A DNA stretch of 64,000 nucleotides from a virus, in the IMG/VR virus record IMGVR_UViG_3300046684_000188, positions 1 to 64,000 of that record. One strand, given 5' to 3'. Positions within the stretch are counted from its first letter, which is position 1. The number at the start of each line of letters is the position of its first letter. This document shows positions 10,395 through 17,884 of the stretch, one piece after another. The notes below the pieces were generated by a model, which was not told the origin of the DNA, searched no databases, and saw only the letters and a list, made by a program, of their open reading frames with translations. Both the position numbers and the translations under genes were made by a program.

Positions 10395-11096
10395 TTACTT
10401 CTTCGGTGGGGCTACGGCTGCGGGGGTTGCGGCAGGCGGAGCGGCTGCGGGTGGTGGAGGGGTGGCTGGCGCTTGTGCGGCCGGAGGCATGGTTGCTCCT
10501 GGCTGCTTCGGCTTCAGAGCAAACCAACCCTTATTCGCGTCCCAGTAGAATTCCGGGTTCTTGCTGTCCAGTACCTCGTGAACGACCTTGTTGAGAATGT
10601 CGTTGTAGGGCATCTGCTCCCGGGTGGCTTCTGCCTGCTTGCGGGCGACAATCTCTCCGAGATGCGCTTGTGCTGCGTCGATCTGGGTCCGCTGCAGCTC
10701 GGTAATGGACAGCTTAGGCGGGCCCGCGGCTTCCTTTTTCGCCTGAGCGTCGGCCTCCTGGCTGAAGCCGGTTGCGGTGAAGAAGCAGAAGAGCGCGATG
10801 ACTACGGCCCGCACTGCACCCTCGAGCAAGGTGTACCCTTCCTCGAAGGCCTTGGCCGGGCTGAAGCTCTCGTATCCATCCTCGTACTGGACGAAGTAGC
10901 CTCCGACGACCGGCATAGGCTTGCCGCGGAGGTTGAATCGACGATCTGCAAACCGGGTATCCTCGAAGCCGACTAAGACAATCTCGTTCTCGTCGGTGGT
11001 TGAGTCGCAACCGAGATGCTCAACCGATGCTATCTTGAGCGCGTGAACCTTCTTGTGAGACTGGTACTGCGGCATAGTGGCTTGTGCTTCGGACAT
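10395..11096 (-). CDS. Two-part protein: conserved phage domain joined to a membrane anchor and Pro/Ala-rich tail
   Basis: The 233-residue product begins at MSEAQATMPQ with AAAGGAG eight bases upstream. Residues about 8-93 (HKKVHALKI through GGYFVQYEDGYESFSPAKAFEEG) match a small domain that often stands alone in phage genomes. It is followed at once by VRAVVIALFCFFTATGFSQ, which looks like a signal peptide or transmembrane anchor, then a helical segment and a Pro/Ala-rich tail. The hydrophobic segment is preceded by GAGGG-TGCA-GTG (near 10815-10830), so an internal GTG could give a separate exported protein. This may be a fusion or two overlapping products. The layout is seen directly; any function (membrane-associated or spanin-like) is a guess. 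Confidence 0.65.
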   Translation of the reverse strand: MSEAQATMPQYQSHKKVHALKIASVEHLGCDSTTDENEIVLVGFEDTRFADRRFNLRGKPMPVVGGYFVQYEDGYESFSPAKAFEEGYTLLEGAVRAVVIALFCFFTATGFSQEADAQAKKEAAGPPKLSITELQRTQIDAAQAHLGEIVARKQAEATREQMPYNDILNKVVHEVLDSKNPEFYWDANKGWFALKPKQPGATMPPAAQAPATPPPPAAAPPAATPAAVAPPKK

Positions 11097-11121
11097 TGGT
11101 GGGGCTCCTTTGGTGGGTTGA

Positions 11122-11718
11122 TTAGAACGGGTCAAAGTCGAGGCTACGGGTCTTAGCCGGTGGGGGGGGAAGATTCTTGCGCTGCTCGGCCTTCTCGCGC
11201 TCCTTCTGGTCATCCTTGCGGTGTTGCATCAGTTGACCATGGCTGCGCAGACAGGCGTAGAAGTAGGTGCGGTCGTTCTGATTTGGCCACTTCTCCATCT
11301 CGGACATAAGCGCGGTGAACAAATCGTAACTCATCTTTCCTTTTAGATTGTTGCAATCTGGGCAGCAGGGACGCAGGTTCGACAGCTCCCACGTCCCACC
11401 CTGCGCCAGGGATACGAAGTGGTCCCATTTGCAAGTGCGTATGTCGATCAGCCGGGCGTTCCTGCCAACGTCGACGCAGTAGGGGCAGCGAACCATTCCC
11501 ATACCGCCGAGCAGCTTGAGCCCATGGAGCAGTAGCTCGTCCCGGGTGAACGGGAGGCTATCCAAGCCGTTTACCCGGATCTTGCCTTTCTTTATGCCCG
11601 TCTTCCAGAGCTTCGGTTTGGCGCGGGTACGCATGGAGGAGTAGATCGAGCTGTACTGCGTGACGAGGGCTCCCTCATTCCAGAGCGTGTCCGGAAGCTC
11701 GATGCGCGGCTTACCCAT
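11122..11718 (-). CDS. HNH endonuclease
   Basis: This 198-residue nuclease starts at MGKPRIELPD; an AAGGAGG site six bases upstream decides the start over longer in-frame options. The beta-beta-alpha metal core is clear: CPYC, then a WDHFVSLAQGG stretch with the catalytic histidine, NLRPCC, and CPDCNNLKG closing a four-cysteine zinc site. The C-terminus is charged and Pro-rich. HNH enzymes in phages act as homing nucleases, packaging nicking partners or repair enzymes. This one is far from the terminase and overlaps the end of a MADEV-family gene by eight bases, so it is a regular member of the leftward operon. Confidence 0.85.
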   Translation of the reverse strand: MGKPRIELPDTLWNEGALVTQYSSIYSSMRTRAKPKLWKTGIKKGKIRVNGLDSLPFTRDELLLHGLKLLGGMGMVRCPYCVDVGRNARLIDIRTCKWDHFVSLAQGGTWELSNLRPCCPDCNNLKGKMSYDLFTALMSEMEKWPNQNDRTYFYACLRSHGQLMQHRKDDQKEREKAEQRKNLPPPPAKTRSLDFDPF

Positions 11719-12046
11719 TGCTGGCCTCCTTCTGAAGCTCGGCGCGTGCGGCATCCATATTTCCGTCAACCGTAATCTCCGGTCCCGGATTCCATACCCG
11801 TAGCAAGCCAACTGCATTCATATGCGCCCTCTCCGTCTCCCGCAGCTTGGCTTCGAGCGCAGCTTTATCCTCGCCCCACGCAATCATCAATCGCGTGTTG
11901 GACTCCCGAGTTTCGTCGTAGACCTTACGTAGCGCCTGTTCGCGTTCAAGGGATGCGGCCATGTACGCATCGACCTCGTTGGCGAAATAGAACTCCTGAT
12001 ACAGCGAGTCCTTACGCTTGATAGGCAGCTTCACTTCATCGGCCAT
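11711..12046 (-). CDS. MADEV mosaic family protein A
   Basis: This 111-residue helical protein starts at MADEVKLP (ATG 12046, GGAGGAC just upstream). It is built from the same short blocks as its neighbours: MADEVKLP (1-8), LEREQAL (33-39), LEAKLRETERA (64-74) and ARAELQKE (100-107). Apart from the blocks it has little in common with them. The upstream gene ends inside its first codons. Modular coiled-coil phage proteins of the Ead/Ea22 type show comparable mosaicism; the likeness is only structural. Function unknown. Confidence 0.75.
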   Translation of the reverse strand: MADEVKLPIKRKDSLYQEFYFANEVDAYMAASLEREQALRKVYDETRESNTRLMIAWGEDKAALEAKLRETERAHMNAVGLLRVWNPGPEITVDGNMDAARAELQKEASNG

Positions 12047-12368
12047 CTTGTCCTCCAATATCTTCAACTGAATTTCTTAGTCCGCACCATCTGCAAGAGT
12101 TTCGGCAGTGATCACCGCAATTCTGTGCTGCATCCTCTTCTTCAAGTAGGCGCTTCGCCCAAAACGAGAAGTTGTAAATTAGACCGCGTAGCGCCTGTTC
12201 GCGTTCAAGGGCGGCTAGGAGCTGCATCTTGCGACAGTGTTCATTGGAGTATTCATCTCCAGTTCCGCCACAAGCAGCGCAATCATCACCAGCACCTTTA
12301 CATACAGGACACTTTTTCCCCGTCCATCCCGCTCCATCCAACTCCGGCAGCTTCACTTCATCGGCCAT
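12036..12368 (-). CDS. MADEV mosaic family protein B, with zinc knuckles
   Basis: This 110-residue protein starts at MADEVKLPEL. It carries two cysteine clusters: C20-x2-C23-x6-C30-x2-C33, with the CxxCxGxG flavour of DnaJ zinc fingers, and C84, C88, C92, C95. The shared block LEREQALR (54-61) lies between them. It ends in GGQDGR, and its TGA lies inside the start of the next MADEV gene (11-base overlap). It probably binds zinc; partner and role are unknown. Confidence 0.75.
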   Translation of the reverse strand: MADEVKLPELDGAGWTGKKCPVCKGAGDDCAACGGTGDEYSNEHCRKMQLLAALEREQALRGLIYNFSFWAKRLLEEEDAAQNCGDHCRNSCRWCGLRNSVEDIGGQDGR

Positions 12369-12918
12369 CTTGTCCCTCCCTCTGAAGCTCGGCGCGTGCC
12401 TGCGCAAGCCAACGCTCTGAAGATTGTCCGAAACCGACGCATACTATAAGCAGCGCCCTCTCCGTCTCCCGCAGCTTGGATTCGAGCGATTCGACCTCGC
12501 TCTTCAGGTTTAGCGTCACTGGGCGTTCCGGCATTCCTTCTGGTGTATCCCGTAGATGCTCAATGCAGTATCCGCATTGCATCGGGGCCATAATTAGACC
12601 CTTGCAGGTCACGCAAGTACGTGCGGCCTCGGATTCTTTGAACCAACGTTCGTACTCATCTCGCTGCTCCCTCAACTCCGCTTCGCGTTCCAGAGTTATT
12701 TTGTGAATGGCCTGTAGCGCCTGTTCGCGTTCAAGGGCTGCGGTTATATCCATAAGGGCTTGGTCCGCGACCATTCCGCTGTACGTGTCCATCGAACCGA
12801 AGCGACATTCATCTAGGGCGTCACGATTCCATTTCGCTATCCTCTGACGAATAGCGGCGAGAGCATATGCCTCTCGTTCTTTTTCAGTAGGCTCCGGCAG
12901 CTTCACTTCATCGGCCAT
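12358..12918 (-). CDS. MADEV mosaic family protein C (longest member)
   Basis: This 186-residue protein contains every shared block of the family: MADEVKLPE (1-9), ALEREQAL (61-68), LESKLRETERAL (145-156), ARAELQRE (174-181) and the terminal GQDGR. Between them lie a charged coiled coil (70-100) and a zinc-ribbon-like C102-x2-C105-x9-C115-x2-C118. Its ribosome site (GAGAGG) is weaker than that of its siblings, and the upstream gene D overlaps its start by 16 bases. It could be the parent from which A and B were assembled. Function unknown. Confidence 0.78.
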   Translation of the reverse strand: MADEVKLPEPTEKEREAYALAAIRQRIAKWNRDALDECRFGSMDTYSGMVADQALMDITAALEREQALQAIHKITLEREAELREQRDEYERWFKESEAARTCVTCKGLIMAPMQCGYCIEHLRDTPEGMPERPVTLNLKSEVESLESKLRETERALLIVCVGFGQSSERWLAQARAELQREGQDGR

Positions 12919-13052
12919 CTCAACACCTCTCGCACATCACGTAAATTGCGCAACTCTTGCATAATCTTGGAGTCATCCGGAGGCAAGCCTTGCTGTCTAA
13001 GCTTCCCTACTATTCTGCGGATAAGTTCCTCTCCGCTGACTTCATCGGCCAT
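12903..13052 (-). CDS. MADEV mosaic family protein D (49 residues)
   Basis: This short gene starts with the same GGAGGACAAG-ATGGCCGATGAAG leader as A and begins MADEV, then diverges (SGEELIRRIVGKL, helical). It stops by reading the next gene's ATGGCCGATGAAGTGA in another frame. Shared leader, start and overlap on both sides support it as a real gene despite its size. Confidence 0.65.
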   Translation of the reverse strand: MADEVSGEELIRRIVGKLRQQGLPPDDSKIMQELRNLRDVREVLRWPMK

Positions 13053-13332
13053 CTTGTCCTCCAATCATCGTCTCCGTCCAGACCGGTACGACGATCCAGT
13101 CGACCTTGACCGTCTTCGGGGTGTTGTGGCTGCTGTCGGTGTAGCCAACGACCAACTCCATATTCCAGTCCTCGAGGTTGTTGCGCCTCTTCATGGCCCC
13201 GACCTTGCTGAGGTAGATATCGAGGCGCTTAGACTGCTCCGCGTTCCAGAGGAAGCGCGGTTTCTTCCAGCCCTGACGCATCGCCATCACTGCCCACATC
13301 TTTAGCCCTCGCGGCTGCGGTGTCTTCTTCAT
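13042..13332 (-). CDS. Hypothetical protein ending in the MADEV-cassette tail (E)
   Basis: This 96-residue basic protein starts MKKTPQPRG at ATG 13332, preceded by a GGAAAGGGG purine tract. It has no MADEV start but ends in IGGQDGR because its stop lies inside the start cassette of gene D. The body is rich in Trp, Lys and Arg with a predicted alpha/beta pattern (MWAVMAMRQGWKKPRFLW). No family is recognised. Confidence 0.65.
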   Translation of the reverse strand: MKKTPQPRGLKMWAVMAMRQGWKKPRFLWNAEQSKRLDIYLSKVGAMKRRNNLEDWNMELVVGYTDSSHNTPKTVKVDWIVVPVWTETMIGGQDGR

Positions 13333-13523
13333 TGGCGAACCCCTTTCCCGGAACAATAGCTGCAAGTCTGAAAATCCAGCGTCTCGCCGGAGCCTCCGCA
13401 ACGGTCGCAAAGCTCGGGCTCCTCCGCGTCTCCCGCCTCCTCTACCTCCGGAGGCGGGACAACAGCATCGGGTAACGCTGGGACGGGTGTATCGGGCGGA
13501 AAGAACTCGGTCAGTTCTTCCAC
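13329..13523 (-). CDS. Small zinc-finger protein with DnaJ-like CxxCxGxG motifs
   Basis: This 64-residue protein starts at GTG 13523 (GGGGA upstream) inside the end of the preceding gene. Residues 1-35 are acidic and Pro-rich. The C-terminus has CDRCGGSG and CSYCSGKG, the paired knuckles of the DnaJ cysteine-rich domain, which would bind one zinc. It overlaps the next start by four bases. A chaperone-adaptor role near groEL is conceivable but unproven. Confidence 0.7.
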   Translation of the reverse strand: MEELTEFFPPDTPVPALPDAVVPPPEVEEAGDAEEPELCDRCGGSGETLDFQTCSYCSGKGVRQ

Positions 13524-13966
13524 TTGTTATTCCCCGCCGTCTCGAGGAGCGCAAGCTCTTCGGGTGTAAGCTGCGCCTTCTTTACCGCCAGGGCTCCCTC
13601 TATACGCTTGCGCTCGTGCGGCTCCATGTTCGGACCCACCTCACGAACGAACCGCTCTAAGGACAGGGTGAGGAATATCCGCGTGAATATCTCCAACCCC
13701 TCCGGCGTGAAGCTCTCGGCGATCGAGCGGGCAGTAGAGCTGGCGATGTGCTGCATACATCCGTCTATCGCCATCCCCCCGCGCACCCTCGTCTCGTCAC
13801 CCTCCAGGCGGAGTATGGTCACGCAAAACAAGCCGTGAACCCCGTAGCGGACGGCAATCTCGTCCAGTTCGTGGAGAAGCTGCTTATTGGCTGCTTCGGC
13901 TACCTCCGGCGTGTATCCCTTGCCGAGGTCGTTATCCTTCATGTGCTTAGTCTCGTCTGGTCTCAC
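13511..13966 (-). CDS. Hypothetical protein next to the SbcC-like gene
   Basis: This 151-residue protein starts at GTG 13966, overlapping the upstream stop as GTGA, with GAGGGAG in front; the later ATG at 13942 has no ribosome site. It is mainly helical with a central beta patch (FCVTILRLEGDETRVRGGMAIDG). Translational coupling to the SbcC/Rad50-like ATPase suggests a functional link, but no nuclease (SbcD/Mre11) motif is present. Confidence 0.65.
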   Translation of the reverse strand: MRPDETKHMKDNDLGKGYTPEVAEAANKQLLHELDEIAVRYGVHGLFCVTILRLEGDETRVRGGMAIDGCMQHIASSTARSIAESFTPEGLEIFTRIFLTLSLERFVREVGPNMEPHERKRIEGALAVKKAQLTPEELALLETAGNNKWKN

Positions 13967-15864
13967 AGCTCCCTCACTTTCGTCGTGGGAATCATCCCCT
14001 CTTGGGCGACGTCGTCGCAGTAGAAGAATCGGACGCCGTCGATAACCGGAGCTTCCTGACGCTCATCCGTCATCATCACAATCGCCTGCTCGAGGTTGGA
14101 GTCGAGCAGCATCTCCATGAGTGCCTCTTTACCCGCGTGGTCGAAGATGTCCGCCTCGTCCACGACGACGAATCCGTAGCCGGAGACTTCGGCCAGGGCA
14201 ACCTGAAACGCCGTAGCGAACCGATAACGCTGGGACTTCGACAGGAACGCCAAGGGCACAGTCATCTCTTCCGCGTCGGAGTTGCGAAAGGTAATCGAGA
14301 ACCGGTACTTGGGCTCAAACTCGAGCTGGCAGCGATACCCCCACGAGGAGAGAACCTTATTCATATCGGCCATGAAAGCGCCAATCTTCTCGCCGAGGAT
14401 CTGATTCTTAGCCTCGACGTCGAAGTATTTGACCAGCTTCTCAAGCTCGCGTTGCTCCTCTTCGAGCCCGGCCTTCTGCTTCACCGAGGACGCGGCATCC
14501 TGCTTCTGCCTGTCGTAGGCGAGACGGTCGGCGCGTACCTGATTGCCGCGGGCGATGCGTCCCTCAAGGTCGGCAATCTCCGCGTCTATTGCCTCGGTGT
14601 TGGGAGCCGATGCCGGAGCCCCGAGCATATCTATGTCCTTCTGGACAGCCCGGAGCGCCTTCTCCTCGTCGGCCAGGAGCCCCGCTGCGCGCTCCCGCTC
14701 GGCCTTGGCGCGCTCATGCTCCTCTACCGCCTTCTGGTCCCCCTGCGGGTTACCGAGCGCCTTCCGCTCGTCGACCGCGGCAGTGTAGTCCTCGTTGATC
14801 TTGTTGTACGCATCGAGGATGGGAGCGGCGATGTTGGCTAGATCCTCTTCCGTGTAGGGACGCTTGCACGTCTCGCAGGTAGCGCCAACCTTCTGGACCG
14901 AGTCTTTCGCCCGCTTCTTTAGTTCGCGCTCGGCGGAGAGGCGGGCAATCATCACGTCCAGCTCTTGAGCGCGCTTGGCTCCCTTGGCTCCGGACTGCGC
15001 CTTCTTGAGCGCGGCGGCGGAGAGGATGGTCCCGGAGAGCGAATTCAGGTCGGTCTGGGCCCGGGCATGGCGCTCGATGGCCAGGTTGAGACGCTGCTCG
15101 AGGGCTTTACGCTTGTGGTCGACCCCGCCGGCCAGTATCCCGGCGCGGTCCTGCTGCTTCGAGCGCAACTCGTCCTTGCGTGCGTTCAGAAGCTCGTCTA
15201 TCTCGGCGAGCGACATATCCGGCTCCTCGACGTTGATAGGCGAGGGTCCACGATGCTCCTTGAGCGCCCGGTTTACTCCCGTCCGTGCCTTGTAGGCCAG
15301 CTCGTAACCCTGCTTGATGACCTCGATGGGTGGCTTCATCCAGTCAATCGGGAGCTTGGTACGGTTTGAGGCGGGCTTCAACCACTCCGGCCACTCGTAG
15401 GTAAGCGGGAAGATGATGGCGGAGAGCAAGTCGCGCTGCTTGTCGTCGTCCATCTCCACGAAGAAGCGGTTATTGACGAGCGCAGAAAGGATGTGACGGT
15501 CGGCATAGAGACGGTCCCGGGCTTCAGCTCCAAACGCATAGTTCTCGTCGTTAGGATCTGTGATGAGACTTGCTTTCTCTCCACTCTCCTTGATGACAAC
15601 CTCGAGGCGGCGGGCGGAATCCTCGTCCTGCTCGAGGAGTAGCCCAATATCTGCGCGCTTGGCTCCCAGCCGGACCAGTGCGGCCGAGCCCTTACCGTCT
15701 GCGGTGGTTCCCTGGGCATGACTGGCGAGGGCAATCTCGATAGCCTGCTCGATGGAAGACTTCCCGGCAGAGTTTGAACCGCGGAAGATGCTTAGGCGGC
15801 TGAATTTGATCTTGGTGTCTACGTGAGAGCGAAAGTTCTTCAGGTGTAGCTCTTTGATTCGCAT
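13963..15864 (-). CDS. SbcC/Rad50-like recombination ATPase
   Basis: This 633-residue SMC-type ATPase resembles phage gp46 and SbcC, which work with a nuclease to process DNA ends. The N-terminus has KNFRSH and Walker A GSNSAGKS (29-36). Two coiled-coil arms flank a zinc-hook CETC near residues 327-330. The C-terminal lobe has a signature-like LSKSQRYRFATAFQVALAE (near 540) and Walker B FVVVDEADIFD (near 565-575). A dedicated SbcD/Mre11 nuclease is not obvious; the RecB/Cas4-like nuclease two genes upstream may partner it. It is about two thirds the length of bacterial SbcC because the coiled coil is short, as in phage versions. Confidence 0.85.
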   Translation of the reverse strand: MRIKELHLKNFRSHVDTKIKFSRLSIFRGSNSAGKSSIEQAIEIALASHAQGTTADGKGSAALVRLGAKRADIGLLLEQDEDSARRLEVVIKESGEKASLITDPNDENYAFGAEARDRLYADRHILSALVNNRFFVEMDDDKQRDLLSAIIFPLTYEWPEWLKPASNRTKLPIDWMKPPIEVIKQGYELAYKARTGVNRALKEHRGPSPINVEEPDMSLAEIDELLNARKDELRSKQQDRAGILAGGVDHKRKALEQRLNLAIERHARAQTDLNSLSGTILSAAALKKAQSGAKGAKRAQELDVMIARLSAERELKKRAKDSVQKVGATCETCKRPYTEEDLANIAAPILDAYNKINEDYTAAVDERKALGNPQGDQKAVEEHERAKAERERAAGLLADEEKALRAVQKDIDMLGAPASAPNTEAIDAEIADLEGRIARGNQVRADRLAYDRQKQDAASSVKQKAGLEEEQRELEKLVKYFDVEAKNQILGEKIGAFMADMNKVLSSWGYRCQLEFEPKYRFSITFRNSDAEEMTVPLAFLSKSQRYRFATAFQVALAEVSGYGFVVVDEADIFDHAGKEALMEMLLDSNLEQAIVMMTDERQEAPVIDGVRFFYCDDVAQEGMIPTTKVREL

Positions 15865-15963
15865 GTGTCGGCTCCGGTGTTTGTTGGTGGTAGTTGAAGA
15901 GGGGTTTAGCGTCCTTCGCGGTTGCGCTCGCGTATAGAGTTTCTTTCTCGGTCGGTCTGCATC

Positions 15964-17184
15964 CTAGTACCCCTCCTCGTTTCCCCACTCGTTGTATTCG
16001 TCGGTCTGGACACCTTCATCGGGCGTCCGAACCGCATACTTAGGCTTCGTGCCGCGCTCGTAGCAGGAGTCGTCGAGCATCTTCCTCAACCCTTCGCGCT
16101 TCTTCGCCTTGGCGTAGCTCTTGACCTTGGTTTGCGACACGGCGAGACGACCGTCGAGCAAGTCCTCTCCGGAAATGTCTTTCCATGAGTCGATGATCTT
16201 GAGGAAGGACTGGTCCAGCGGCAAGCGGGTCTCCTCAACCGTCTGCTCCCCGTACTGGTATTTGCGACCGTGCCCGTCCTCATAGGTGACTGCTCCGCGA
16301 ACCTCGGACCATTCCTTGAGGATCTTGCGGTTGACCGCTCCCATGCGCCTCATCCACTCCATCCACTTCACGCGATCCGGAAGAGACAGGGTGGTGTACT
16401 CGTTGAATTCACCGATGGGACAAGAGAAGTCCATCGCCAGCGGGCAATAGGTGCAAGTCTTCGACGGGAGAGCGACTGCCTGGTCCGGGTTCTCGTGCAA
16501 GAAACGCTGTTGCGCCCGCGCCCGCTTGAGCTGCGCCTCCATATCGGGTATGTCGATGCGCTTGTAGGTCATCTCGCGCACCGCGTTGCGGTAGCGAACG
16601 AAGTTCAGCTCGAACGTTACCTGCTTCACCTTGGGGAAGTGTTTGAAGACGAAGAGAGAGTATTCGACCGATTGAAAGGTATCAGCATCGAAGATGGCAG
16701 GGTGACTCTTGTAATCCGGAATCTTGGCGCGCTCCCCATCCTCGGACAGCAACAGGACGTCGAGTGTGCCAATGTAAGCGGCCCATCCGTCCTTATCCTC
16801 GTATTCCACTCCGGGGATGCCTTCGACTTTAGAGAGAGGTGCGGGGTTGAACTCCTCGGTGAGCGCCATGGTCAGTTCGGCGGCGTAGAACCGCTCCCAC
16901 TCGCACTCGTAGAAGTCCCGGATGCCGTCGAGGATGGGTCCGGCGTCGTCGTGACCGACGTTGACGGCGATCTGGTCAAAGTAGTTCCAGTCCGAACGGA
17001 CGCGGAGCTTGGCGCAATGCTCGTAGTAGAGAGCCATGACGCGGTGAATGTCGCGCCCGCGCTCCGATGGTATGGAGGCGGGCAAGCGACGTTTGTTCAG
17101 GACAATCTCGACATAGCCCCGCGGGCAGGCCATGACTTCGACGTCCGATTGGCGGGTTGGTGGAAGATTAGTTAGTTGGCTCAT
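15964..17184 (-). CDS. PD-(D/E)XK nuclease of the RecB/Cas4 type with an Fe-S-like cysteine set
   Basis: This 406-residue protein starts at MSQLTNLPPT, whose ATG overlaps the upstream TGA (ATGA). Exonuclease motifs are H47 (ERGRDIH), D142 (GTLD), D157-x-K159 (DYK) and Q171-x3-Y (QSVEY). Cysteines C20, C244, C247 and C255 have the one-plus-three pattern that holds a 4Fe-4S cluster in AddB and Cas4 nucleases. It probably resects double-strand ends to give the annealing protein, encoded three genes upstream, its substrate. No CRISPR array or cas1/cas2 is present, so a recombination role is preferred over adaptation. Confidence 0.82.
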   Translation of the reverse strand: MSQLTNLPPTRQSDVEVMACPRGYVEIVLNKRRLPASIPSERGRDIHRVMALYYEHCAKLRVRSDWNYFDQIAVNVGHDDAGPILDGIRDFYECEWERFYAAELTMALTEEFNPAPLSKVEGIPGVEYEDKDGWAAYIGTLDVLLLSEDGERAKIPDYKSHPAIFDADTFQSVEYSLFVFKHFPKVKQVTFELNFVRYRNAVREMTYKRIDIPDMEAQLKRARAQQRFLHENPDQAVALPSKTCTYCPLAMDFSCPIGEFNEYTTLSLPDRVKWMEWMRRMGAVNRKILKEWSEVRGAVTYEDGHGRKYQYGEQTVEETRLPLDQSFLKIIDSWKDISGEDLLDGRLAVSQTKVKSYAKAKKREGLRKMLDDSCYERGTKPKYAVRTPDEGVQTDEYNEWGNEEGY

Positions 17185-17432
17185 AGCTCGTCTGCTTTCT
17201 GTAGTGGATGCTTGCGCGGCTGCGGCCCTCCGCGGGAGGCGAGGTAGAAGTCTCGGCGCTGCGCGTCGGATAGCTTCTGTGCTCGGCGCTGCGCCTTCAC
17301 GTCGCGCCACTTGGAAGTGATCGACTTGCCTTTGCCTACCTCCTGCTTGAGCGAGATGAAGGCATTGTCGACACACATATCCAGCCACTCCTGCGGCCCG
17401 GTGTAGGTGATGGTTCTAACTAGGGTTGGCAC
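17181..17432 (-). CDS. Small basic hypothetical protein
   Basis: This 83-residue protein starts at GTG 17432 with GAGG six bases upstream; the frame upstream only shadows the ASCH gene. It is Lys/Arg-rich, with a WLDMCVDNAFISLKQE helix and a basic C-terminal half that could contact nucleic acid. It is coupled to the nuclease downstream by an ATGA overlap. No family recognised. Confidence 0.6.
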   Translation of the reverse strand: MPTLVRTITYTGPQEWLDMCVDNAFISLKQEVGKGKSITSKWRDVKAQRRAQKLSDAQRRDFYLASRGGPQPRKHPLQKADEL

Positions 17433-17874
17433 GGTGAACCTCACATTTGTCGTGAAAGAAGCCAGCAGTTGTCTTGTCCGAGTACGCGAACCTTGCAGCA
17501 GCGTCGCAATCCGGACAGGCGGGGGGCTTCCAGTGGATAATGTCGCCAAGGAACGGAAAGCGCCCGTCCCAAAACTGCATCATCTCGGCTAGATCGTTGA
17601 ATCCGTCCCTGCGCGCGAGCTGCTCACACTCGTCCAGAGAGAGCTTTACATCCTCGACGAGGATGGCTCCGTTCTGGTCGAACGTAATCTCGGCAACCTT
17701 GGTGCAGAGGGTGGGCTCGATGATGCGGAACGCGCCTGGGTGACGCGCTCCGCAGTAGAGGTACAACGTCTCGCCCGGCTTCGCAGGATACTTGCGCTTG
17801 CCGCGAATCGTGTGAGTCTTGAGACCCTTGCGTATCGGCTCCACGAAGCGAGTTTTGAAGTTGTATAGTCCCAT
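17416..17874 (-). CDS. ASCH-domain protein
   Basis: This 152-residue protein opens with the ASCH pattern: FVEPIRKGLKTHTIR (9-24), then RKYPAKPGETLYLYCG, and a later FNDLAEMMQFWDG. ASCH domains share the PUA-like beta-barrel fold and bind RNA or modified nucleosides; some hydrolyse N4-acetylcytidine. The C-terminus adds a CPDC...CEVH set that may bind zinc. It starts at ATG 17874, ten bases after the upstream gene, without an obvious ribosome site. In phages such proteins often sit in early operons, and the substrate here is unknown. Confidence 0.75.
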   Translation of the reverse strand: MGLYNFKTRFVEPIRKGLKTHTIRGKRKYPAKPGETLYLYCGARHPGAFRIIEPTLCTKVAEITFDQNGAILVEDVKLSLDECEQLARRDGFNDLAEMMQFWDGRFPFLGDIIHWKPPACPDCDAAARFAYSDKTTAGFFHDKCEVHRANPS

Positions 17875-17884
17875 GGCTAGTCGA

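Larger units (their letters stand above)
11711..13052 (-). repeat. Dispersed short repeats shared by the MADEV genes
   Basis: Several near-identical DNA blocks recur in this 1.3-kb stretch. A 22-bp block encoding LEREQAL lies at 11930-11951, 12189-12210 and 12715-12736. A start cassette around GGACAAGATGGCCGATGAAG occurs at the heads of A and D, with close variants at B and C. A block encoding KLRETERA occurs near 11826-11860 and 12453-12487, and one encoding ARAELQ near 11734-11750 and 12382-12398. The sequences between blocks are unrelated, so the genes look assembled by recombination between blocks. Confidence 0.8.

Noticed and set aside
15906-15962. An 18-codon ORF between the SbcC-like gene and the nuclease
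   Set aside because: It is too short and made of simple Arg/Glu/Asn-rich sequence, with only a weak AGG in front.
15964-17184. Cas4 as part of a phage CRISPR system
   Set aside because: No repeat-spacer array, cas1 or cas2 is seen; the neighbours are recombination genes.
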